NCBI GenBank assembly: GCA_964020085.1
Contig: OZ026601.1
Span: forward strand, 699,501 to 763,500
DNA: 64,000 bases
From: Micromussa lordhowensis
Taxonomy: Eukaryota; Cnidaria; Anthozoa; Scleractinia; Lobophylliidae
Reading direction: 5' to 3'
The translations under genes and the position numbers were made by a program. Under the pieces are notes generated by a model, which did no database searches, was not told the DNA's origin, and saw nothing but the letters and a program-made list of their open reading frames with translations. Below are positions 40,301 to 52,300 of the stretch, piece by piece (position 1 is the first letter of the stretch; each line of letters starts with the position of its first letter).

Positions 40301-43300
40301 CTCCGACAAGAATTTTTTATAATTTGGAATAGGCATATAACATTTCTAATATTTTTTTTTATTAAATGATGACCATAAGCATAACTAGAGATACCATCAT
40401 CTAAAATATATCTTTTATCATCAAAAGGTGATAATGATACTTTATTAATTTGGTAACTTGATATTTGATGATACTCTGACCTTATAGTTCTCATCTTATG
40501 TCTCATGGTAGTACAATTGAATAACGTATCACGGTAATCAGAGAGAGATAATTCACTCTTGATGACATTCTTTTTCACACCCTTAGCAGTCTTGTTTTCC
40601 TTGTTTTCTGTCTTGTAAGAATACATTTTACTTTTTAGACCAACAAATTCTGTGATCGGGTCACCTGACGCTTCATCTTTGAATTTACCAATTACTTTTT
40701 TATTATCAGAGTAATAGAACTTAGAAGATTCGGGATAGTCACTATTGTCAAATAGATGTCTATCAGCAAATAAATCTTCGTAAACATCTTCTGTTTTTAT
40801 ATGGTAAACTAAAGAGTCGGTATCAGTAAAAAGTAACTTTGCATCTGGGTATTTTTTTCTGATATAGTTATAATGGAAATCATACATTAGTGTTTTACTC
40901 AGGTCTAAAACACAGAATCCAACATAGGATGGTTTATCTAAGAATAGGCTCTCCTTTTTCATTTGTACTCCTACTAAATTTTCATCAAATATTTTAGAAG
41001 AAACGTACATTGGTTGCCTTGTAAGCTTCAATAAATGATCAGGATCAGTTTCTAATTTGATATTAGATCTTTTTCTTAGGTTTTCCATGGTTTTACCAAA
41101 CACTGAATTATTCATTAGTTTAAAGAAGTCTTTTTCAAAACTATTCTTAGCCATTTTTCTCTTTTCTGTATTAAAATCAATGTATCTTTTCATCCAAGGT
41201 TTCTGTGTAAATTCTAAGACTCTGTGAACCTTTTTCAACTTCATACCAAGAGATAAATACTGCTGTAAATTTCTGTAATGTAAAACATACTTTTCTTTAG
41301 ACATAAGGTTAGGTACTAACTTATGTACTCTACCACTGTTAATTTTTTCTGAATCCTTTAAACCTTTGCAATATGGAGATAACATATGATCAGAGACTAA
41401 AATCTTTTCTGGAGCTAATGGATAATCATTATGCAAATCATGCAGCTCTTCTGGATATTCTAAATCTACCTCTAAAATAACCCCTTTTCTTGTGTCATCT
41501 GTGTAATTATCTAAGATGAAATCTTCAGTGGGTAACCATCTGAAATCTCCGACTGTTAGTGACTGTGACATAGCCCATCCATAAAGATTATTCGCATCTA
41601 AATACATTATATAACTAGATTCTACCTCAGGATCATAATTTTTCATGTATTTATTATTTGCTAGAGCGTGCCAATGTGCTATATAAGAGATACCGCCACG
41701 CATTCCTTTTTCAATGAAGAGCTGTTGATCAAGGTCTGAAATTAAGTCTAGATTTATTTTTGTCATTCTCAGTAATGCATCCCACGATAACGCAGGTGCA
41801 GAAAAATAATGGCATGGATCCAAACTATAATATTCCAGACAAGTACTTCTGAAACTTTCAAATACATCAGCTAAGAGTAGTACATCTGTACGCAAATATA
41901 AATCATGATACTGACCTAAGTCTCTGATTTGGAAGACACTCCATACTTCTTTTGCATGTGAGTAGTCACTCTCTGAAATATTTGTATCATACAAAATACT
42001 ATAAAAATCTTCTATCCTTGGTAAAGACTTCTCACTGAATCGCTGGAACGAGTCCATGTAATCATAAGGGTAAACACCTTTTCGCTTTAATAATCTGAAT
42101 TCTTCATCATTTGTAAATGCTTCCTTTGAATAAAAGAATGCATCATCACTTAAATTACTGCTTAGTCTGTCTAAACTCTGACTCATAAATGAAAAACTGT
42201 CAATGAAAGTCAAATGTTTGCCAATATTAAAACCAATATATTTCTCAAAATTACTTGCTATAACGGATACATTAATATTAAGATCTTGTCTTACTAAATG
42301 ACCAATATTTTGCATGATAAAATGGCAGTCATAGCCTTTAAGATTATGAAAGATTACTGGAATTTTTAAATTTTGTGGACTGATAGCCCATTTAAGATTA
42401 CAATCACTATGAGCAGCGCCACGATATTTACCTGTAATATGGCAATGATCTCTAACTTTTTTTTTTGAAGGAGTAAATTTTCTTTCACAAATATGACATA
42501 CTCTACTAATTTGGAAATCTCTCTCATTTTCATCTGTCATAACTAATGGTTTCTGAAATTCTTCTCGCACTATTCTTTGAGAATCTTCTACTTCACTCAA
42601 CATTTTCATGATAAATTTTTGGATACAATCTTCTCCACGGTAAGTTTCCACTGGTTTGGAATATCTATTATCATATCTACAGACTAATTTATATCCGTAA
42701 CTACAGGCCTTATGACTCTGATAAGTGGTAGTGTAAGATTGACCATCACTAGGTTGGCAACTATCAATTTTTTCTGTGATAGCTTCAAAATCAGCGTAAA
42801 TAGCAAAAGGTACAGGTAACATTTTCTTGTGATTTTGGAAATAAATTTTTGACCCTGCCTCTGGCATTTTGATTGCTTGGGTTCCATTAATAAGCAGGCA
42901 ATCCTGCTTGTGGTTTTCCAGGACTCTCTCAGAAGAGCAACAATGAAGACAACGCAAACAAAAATATTTCCTTTCTTTGTGTTTGTTGAATGAAAACATG
43001 AATCGATTGAAATCCTTGATGAACACATAGTGACTCTTTTCCCCCTCTTCAATCCATAGTAATTCTATATGGTCTGGAAAATTAGCTTCTGATATTCTGA
43101 TAGGATAAGCTTCCCGATGATAACCAAATACATTAATATTAATCTGATTTTGCTTTTCTATTTTATCCATATCTTTTACAGTGACCGGAAAAGTGACACC
43201 GGTGTAATCTAACCGTTTCACTGATTCTCTATCTGCTGTAGTTATCCTTTCTTGATGAACTTTAAGTGGATTTAGATACCTGTTATGACACCATTGGAAA

Positions 43301-46300
43301 CATCGATTATCTTCATTTTTGATATTGATTAATCCATTCATAGGGTGACATAGTTCTTCTGGTAGTTTAATATATGATGTTCCTCTTAATGGAAAGTAAG
43401 AGACAATATTAATGTTATGTGAAAGTACTAATTCAAATACCCAACCAGAACCTTCAGATAGCCAACCAGCTATTATCTCCAAAATTCTTTCAATAGCTTC
43501 ATCGATAGATTCTTCAACTTGTTCGGTATCGATCACTGTAAATGGACCTGCATTAAAATATGGTTCTCGGTAAATCGTTTCATTTTCAGTCCTCTTTGAT
43601 AATCGTACTTTTAGAGTAGCATTAAATTTAAATCCCCTTTCAGCTTTTAATAATCCCATTAAAAGGTCAAATATTGCTTTTTTAGTATTATTTAACTGTA
43701 TTGAGGGGTCAAATTCATTAACAATTGATACTTCATAAGATTTGACATTACCTCTTAATGCATTAGACAGCTCAGTAATAGTGACTTTAGGGATAAATTT
43801 TAATTTTCTTCGAAATTCACTTATAGTTTCAGGCTGATAATATGGAGCGATTTCATCAATCAAATTTTTAACCTTTTCTTGAAGTCTTTTAGGTACAGGT
43901 TTTATAGGCCTTATTAGCCTCCTCGGTAAAGGGACTGTTTTTTTTAGATTTTTTAGATTTTTAGTGCGAGGTTTTGGTTTTGGGGCATATTTAGTTGGTC
44001 TTAATGGTTCTGGTAAATTTGTCGCACTTATTGGATCATCTAATAAGGTACCTCCAACAAATGAGTTTTTTAGTTTTTGTAAATTACGCTTATGAAAATC
44101 TGTATTTAAATGCTGATATTTTCCCTTTTTTGAATATTTTTTCTTACATAGATCACAATACCAATAAGATTGTATTGGCATTGGTACCTTTTTGGGTTTA
44201 ATTTTAATTTTAATTTTATTATTCATCTATAATATATAATATGTAACTAATTTTTTTTTTAAATCTTAACTTTTTTAAATTATTATAAATCAATTAGTGT
44301 GCCAGTAACTACATTATTGTGTAAGTTTCTATTATGTTTCTTTGTCTTTAGATGCATATATTTTCCTCTATAAGTGTAATTTTTTCCATTTCCACATACA
44401 TCACAATACCAAGCATAACTTTTGAGTTTTTCATTGATATATTTGTTTCTCTTTTCTCGTTTCAATTGTTCTTCTGTTTTTTCCATGTATATAATTATTT
44501 ATGATATCTAAATTTTTTTTAATTATAAATTTTTTAAATCTTTTAATGGCACCCAACTGTTAAATTCATCTGGGTAACCTTTCCATTTGACTAATGCTTT
44601 GTCGCCTCGCTTTCGAATAATCTTTTCTATCCTATAGACCTCTTGGTCAGTCTTTTGTAACTCTTCTCTGTAGAAAGTACCCTTAATTTGCTCACCATTT
44701 AAGTCTTTTATCTTATACGTAATAGGATTAGTGAATTGAATTCCGTCTATGATGAAAACTTCTTCAGTCCAATTTGGAGTATAGCCTTTATCAAAAGTCA
44801 CCCTTTTGTATTTGCTTATTCGGACTCTATCACCTATCACAAATGCTGGTTTATCATTGTTTTTGTTTCTATTGTTTTCTCTCGCTAAATCACCATATAA
44901 ATTAAAATAAACTTTTCCATAGTTTTCAGGTTTTCTAGCTTGGGAAGGCGTCATTCCTATTGATCTATGTCGGCTGTTGTTGTAAGAGGCGAGTATTTTC
45001 GGAAGGATGTCAACGTAGACTGTATTGTTTTGCATAGTGAATCTCTTATACATTTTATCTTTGATAGTTCTATTCCATCTCTCACAAACTGATGATTTCT
45101 CTTCATTTTCAGTGGAATAGATAGTTATCTTATCCTTAGCTAAGAGATCCAACACATTTTTGTTATAATATTCTTTTCCTTTGTCTACCCATAACATTTT
45201 AGGCTTATTTTTCTCTAATAAGCTTTCAAACGCTTTGGTGACTTCTAAGCCTGTTTTTGTCTTTAGAGGTACTATCCAACCATATTTACTGAAAAGGTCT
45301 AAGACCATTAAAAGATATTTATAACCTCGGTTCCATTTGCTAAGCTTTTGCATATCAACTAAGTCTGAACACCAGATATCATCTACATTATGTGCAATGA
45401 CTCTTCGCTTGGTAAAATTTCGTTTTATAGGTTTGTGTAACTCATTAGCTAGCACTTCCCATGTATCTAAATTTTCAGCGTTTTTTTTTTTACTTTCTTT
45501 TTGATGTAAACCTAAACCAAGTTTTTGCTTTGTATTAATAGTGTTTCTAGCCAGCCAATGACCCCACTGTCTCTCATTCCAGGGAATTGCATCTAGAGCT
45601 CGGACCATTTTCTTGTCAGCCACATTTTTACATGATTTTACATTTACTCCCTTATCAGCACATACTGAGTAATCAACATCGTGTTGCATGGCTATAGCAT
45701 CTGTCTTACCTGTTGGCTTATCATAGATTTCATAGATTTGACCTGTGTTTCGATCCCATTTTACTTGGTTTTCTAAATCATTGTAAGGACCAGTATATTT
45801 GTGCCCTGGTAAAGTCCAACCAGCTTTCGGTTTAGGTAACTTACCTATTGCTTTATGAATATCGACTCCTTTTCCAGAAATTTTTTTAGAAAGATCGTCA
45901 GCCAGAGAGTCAATTGCTCTATTCAAATACCTTTTACCAATGCCTTTAACTCTATCTTTTACATAATCTGATTTTATTGCTTTGCTAGCGCCAATTTTTC
46001 CAAGGTTATACAATCCTTTTGCACCAGCAGCCAACCCTTCGACAATTAGTTCATCAAAACCGCTTCCTTGCATTTCTCCTTTAGATATAAACCTAAATTT
46101 TGTAATTCCACATTCAGCACAAATACATCGCATTGCATTTCTACCGTTTTTTGTAATTACAAAAGTTTCAGAATTTGGTACACATTCTGTCCTTTTTCTT
46201 TGTCGAACACAATAAGATAACATATATTAATTCTATGGATTTTAATTAATATTAAATCTATAATATAGCTCCTATGAGGGGAATTCCCTTAAATGGACTG

Positions 46301-49300
46301 TTTTTACCCAGTAATAGCCCTTTTCCTTTTCTACCTCTTCCTACCTTTCCTGCCGCCCCTGACTTAACAAATTTAGTTTTTGTTATCCCACATTCTGCAC
46401 ATTGACATTTCATCATGGCACGACCATTTCTTGCCTGTACAACCCTTTCTGAACCAGGAACGCACTCTGTCTGTTTTCGTTGTTTTACACAATAGCTTTT
46501 CATCTATATAATAATTATTTTTTTTTTAATATTTTAATATATTATAATGGAAGAAATTGAAATTGACAATGAAATACGTAGAATAGAAGCGATGTATAAA
46601 CATTACAAACTTCTTTATAGAAAAATTGCCTTTTTATGTTGTTCTGGAGAAACTAAAAGAGTGAGAAATATGAGAAATAGTTTGAAAAAAGATTTAAAAA
46701 AAATCCGACAAATCAAACAAATCCAACAAATGAGAACTACCTAAGCAATAGTTCAATTTAATGCAAATTACTAAAATAGTTTTCTATGAATTTTTCATTC
46801 TCTTCGGTGTCAAAGCTAAAAACTTGCAATAAATTGAAATAATCTACTCCTTTATGCATTTCATTCAAGAAATACAAGCAAAAATAGCCACAGGTTGTAG
46901 TATAGAGATTCTGTATTTGTCGGTTTTGGTGTAATAAATTTAAGTTTTTCTCTTTTGCATGGTTTACCAACTCTTGAAAAGGTGGCATACCAAAAGAGTC
47001 AAAGTAATTTATTGTACCATCACGAACATAGGTTGTAACCCAATGACTACCACTCATATAATGAGGTTCTAAATTATAAATAAAAAGCGCTAACTTATGC
47101 TGATGTGGTACAGTCTGATCTCTACTTAAAACATTCTCTATAGGTATCTTCAAGTATTTACACCAATCTAAAAGATCAAAATTACTCATTGGGATATCTT
47201 TATGGAATTTAGGTCGGTGGTTGGGGCTAGGCTTTTTTAGTTCTTTTTTTTTTTTTCCCCTGCCCCATGTGCCAATAAAAGGTGGTGGTGCCATAGGCAT
47301 TCCTATACGAGGACCTCCTCCTCCGTCTGATTGTCCTATTCGAACTCCTCCTCTTCCTTTTATACTTCCTCCTTTTAATGCATCAATAATCATTGGAATA
47401 CCAATACTAGCTAGTAACGTGCCAATACCACTACCTACTTGTTTTTGTGTAATTTTGAAAAGTAGATCTTCTCCTAATTTATGAGCTCTAGCTAAATCTC
47501 CTATTCGTCCTTTAGTCAGTAGATCACCCATTTGAGCTAACATATATAGATTTTTATTTGGTACTTGAAACATTTGACCACCACTAATTTTCTTAACTAT
47601 TTGGCTAGCACCTTCAGAAGCTAACCCTGCTAAAGCAGACAATCCTAGTGTTTTACCGATAGTTGGTGCTACATTCTTTAATAATGGCATTACTGCACTA
47701 AATATCCCACTACCAGTTTGTCGCCTGATATTATTCTTTGATATAGTAATTACCATTCCTTTATTAGCTGTTTTGGCCTTAGCGAGTCTCTTAACAGTAT
47801 TCATTGGTACCATAAGGACATCAGAACCACTTAACGCATTTTTACTTAAGCGTAAACTTATTTCTTCTCTGTGTCTGTAAGCCATAGATAGTTTTCGTTT
47901 TTGCCCTTGAGAAAGTGTGACAGAAATTTGATGTAATTCAGTCATTATATATTATTTATGAATTTTTAAAAAAGTCCATAAATAATATTTATTCTATGGC
48001 GTTGGCATAGTCTGTGACATATTACTCATAATCATCTGGATTTAGATCTTCTTCATCATCTAAGATAAAATTATTAAAAATATCTTCTTCTTCTTTAAAT
48101 GCTAATTGCATTAATTTTGGTTTTAAAGTAGCACCAAAAGTACCAGTTGTCAAAGAAAACCAGGCAGCAATAAATTTGACTCTACTTCTTGGTCCTATTT
48201 TTACTGATTCATATTCGATCTTTTTTCGATCCCATGTATAAAATTTTGTATCTAGTCTATCATTGCGATAAAAGAGACTAAACTCCATCTTCGATGGGTA
48301 ATCGAGATATACTCTTTCATTATCGATCATTTTATAAGGTTTTTTGCAAATTCTTTTCCAAGAACCATCTTGCCCATGTTCATCATATCCTGCTACAGCT
48401 TCTCTTGGTATTTTTATAACCTTAGAAAGAGAATGTATATAATCAATGAAAAATTGGTCTAATTCTTTGGCTTTATCTAAATATTCACCATCGCAATTTA
48501 TTTGCATGCTTGTACCTTGATATTCTCCATTTTTATCATAGTTTTCATTTAAACCAAATGGTGTATATCCTTCATATTTAACAAATAATGTTTTACCTTT
48601 ATATAATATTCCAATTTGTGTTCCATTGTGCTTATTTGGCTTTGGTTTTCTAAAAGTTATCTTTGAAGTGTCAATATCAAGAAAATTAACTATTTCTAAA
48701 TTAACTATTTCTACTTTCTTTACTCTTTCGTTTTCACTTTCGTTTTCACTTTCGTTTACACTTTCGTTCTGACTTTCTTTAACTCTCATATATATTATAT
48801 TAAAATATTTTTTTTTTTTTTTTTTTATAAAATATATTTAATCACAATCAACATTTAACCATCTTCCATCTTTAGTAGGAAATGCTCTAGTACACTGTCC
48901 TTTTAAAAAACGATCTGCAGTAATTGTTTTTTTAGAAGGTTTCCAAAACCGTTTTGTTTGAATACCATCTCTTTTATTTACCATCTCTTTTGCTATTTTA
49001 CCACTTTCATAATCTTTAAACATTTTTTTTGTTTGTGGAAAGAGAGTTTTTGAAATCTCTTTACCAACATTTATTCCTTTTAAAACAGTGCCGAGGGGAC
49101 CTAAATTACCACCAACACCACTACCACTACTTCTACTTTTTACAAAACTTGTTTTAGTAATACCACATTCAGCGCACTTACATTTCATCATCAGACGACC
49201 ATTGCTTGTCTCTACAATCCTTTCAGATCCTGGCACACACTCTGTTTTTTCTCTTTGTTTAACACAATAAGACTTTACCATTATATATATATGTATATTC

Positions 49301-52300
49301 TTATTTTTCATACGATAACTAATTGATTTCCCACTTTATCCAGAACAACATCTTCTTCATAAAGAACAATTGCATGCACTCGAAAATCAGCAGCAGCTGC
49401 TTGTGAGAGGCGAAATCTTATGTTAAGTTGCTTTGGATCTCTGCTTACCTGTTCTGTTTGATAAGTTAGGTCAAAATATAACATTGGATAAAGATTCGAA
49501 AAATTAGCGATATTGAGCTGAGTACCTGTATTATAATCATTCTTTTTCCATGAATAATTCATTAAATCATAATAGATTCTTGTTTTACTTTCTGTATCAT
49601 ATTCAAGTTCTGGATAGAAGACACCATTACCATATTCAAGACGACAAGTAGCAAGATGACTATTAGCATTAGCAGCATTGAGTTTAAAAGTATCAAAAAT
49701 ATAAGGATTTGCTGTCATATCATTTGTCTTAAGTCTCTGGAAGTAGAGGAAAACATGCTGTACTTTATCAATACTAGCTGAGATTCTGAAATCACCACTG
49801 TTTCTGGTAGTATCTGAAGTTTGGTACATTTCTTTGAGGTATTTCCATTTACTAGGTTTTTGGTATTCACTGATGAATTTAGTCATAAGAGCATCTTTTG
49901 GTTCTAGTCGGGGTACCCATAGATAAAAACGATCAATTACTAATCTCAATGTATCAACTGCCCCATATAAGACTTCAGCGTCTGGTGTAAGTTCTATTTC
50001 AAATTGGAGATCCATTGGAGGCAACATTCGTCCTTCTAATTCTTCGAAAAAAGAATACCTATTTAATGGAATACTTGTATTAACATGAGCTCTGTTAGCT
50101 GTTAATAAACGCCTACTTTCCAAACCAGTGTTTGTATCATCTGAAGTGGCATCTGTATCTAAATACCATAAGCTATTTTTAGCTGTACTACGCCCAAAAT
50201 CATCTGAATATTCTAAAAGATTTTTAGCAAAAGTTACAAGATGAAGATTATCAGTGTCGTAGACGATTTTTCCAGAACTCTTAATAACCATATGCTTAAT
50301 TAATGAATGCGATCCATTAATAATTGTTGTTCTGGCGTCTGCATTGTCTCCACCATTTGCTTTAAGGTCTAATCGAAATCGCACTTCAAAAAAGGCGTTA
50401 AACCAATCAAGCATAATACCACGGTCAGTAACATGAAATTTGTAACCTTTCTTTTCTTGCTCTTGAGTATTGGCAGGAGCTCTTATAGCGTCTTGAAGAC
50501 GCAATTGCACTAGTTCGTTTCTCTGAACGTACTCTGGTGATCTAAATGCCATTATATATTTTTTACCAGACATTTTTTCTTTAAGAGCATGCTATTAAAT
50601 TATTAATCAGTGCATTAACTTCATCTTGCCTTAGCGGAGTCCTTGCTTTTTTACTAGCAGTCTTTGTAGCTTTGCTCTTCGCTGCTTTGCTCTGCGTAGC
50701 CTTTTTAGTTTTAAGCCTTTTTCTAATAAGCTCACCTGATCGCTCTATAACTTTATCAGCAGCCTTTTTACCAACTTTTTCTCCCGCATGAGATACACCA
50801 GCTTGTATTGCTTTTTTAGCAAATGGTTTTAAAACCTGTCCAGTTAAAGCACTAGCTACTTTTTTTAGTGGTTTCATAAGATTATCTACGATAATTCCAT
50901 TGCCACGGTGTTTGTAGACATATCGTCCCGTTCTTGGGTGATAAAACTTTTTGAACTCTCTTGACTTCATATAACCTTAGTATGGAACTTTTTTTAAGAT
51001 TAATGAAAATGCAGTGTCAGCATGATTTAAATAGACTGGTCTTCTTAAACCATCAGTTACATAGATTCGAATACTTGAAACTCTTGTTTTATTGATAGGA
51101 TTAAATATAACACGCTCCGGTTCAAGGGTGAAATTGTAAGAAGGTCTCAGCGTTCCTGTACCAAAACTAAAAACAATATCTGATTCTCTCCCATCTACTA
51201 ATGAATTAGAGACTAAATCACAATGAATATTTAGGACATCTGTATCTTCTGATAGGTTAGGTATATTAGGACTAACATTCCTCTCACTACTTAAGATTAC
51301 TTTACCGAATCCTATTAGTTTGCCAAAATTAGATTTACGCAGGTCAAGTCTATAGTATGTATCTAAAGTCACTAAGACTCTAAAAGTTGGTTCATCAAAA
51401 GTTAAAGTAATTGGAAATTCTTCATCACCATCACCATTAACTTTTAGTCTTTTTCTTAATGTATTTATCAATATCAGTGTAATCCCAAACTCCTTTTGGA
51501 AAATCAATATCTGTAAATGTTTTCCCACCATCTTTACTGTAAGCTATCTTTTGATTGCTATAACCAGAATTTATATTTGTCCATGTAAAAGCCATTGAAA
51601 TAATTTTATTTAAACCAATATACCAAATCCCATCACTGTGTATATAGTTTAAAGTTCTAGAAAATCTTGTAGTAAAATCACCTGGACGATTACCACGTTC
51701 ATCTTTAACTGCAAAACTGCTTAATGAGATTTCTCTCTCCATATATCAATGTAAATATAATTTACTAAACCCCGAAATATTTTTTGACTAACTTTTGATA
51801 TTGCGACTTATTGATTGATTTTGTTCTTAATAGAGTGTCTAAGATAGTTTGACCCATATTTCTCATCTTAACGCTTGTATTACCTGCTTCCATTTCACCA
51901 ATAATTAGTGTTAATTTCTTTAGTAATTCTTTAGCATCATTATAGAAATAGACTCCTCTGCCGGTGCTTGCGCCACTGCCTCTTTTGGTCCCGTAACCTT
52001 TCGTTGATTTGCTTTTATATCTATATTGCTTAATATAATCATTAAGCTCTCCTCTAAAACGGTCTGAATTTTGATGTATTCTATCTCTTTCTGCTGCATC
52101 AATCTCACCTTTATTAAATTTTTTAGTAGCGTTTGCTTTAAAAGCAATTACTTGTCTTCTTCTCCTTTCAGCATCTTTTATAACTTTATCTAGATAATTT
52201 CGTTGTTTTGTCGCAGTCATTTCAGGTTGGGCCAGTCTCAGTTCAACATCATCATAGTTAGGAAGATCTAAATGATCTAGAATCTTATTAGCTTCTCTTT

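Noticed and set aside
42684..43052. 122-codon reverse ORF inside the polymerase gene
   Set aside because: Alternative frame of the intact polymerase; its composition has no independent support.
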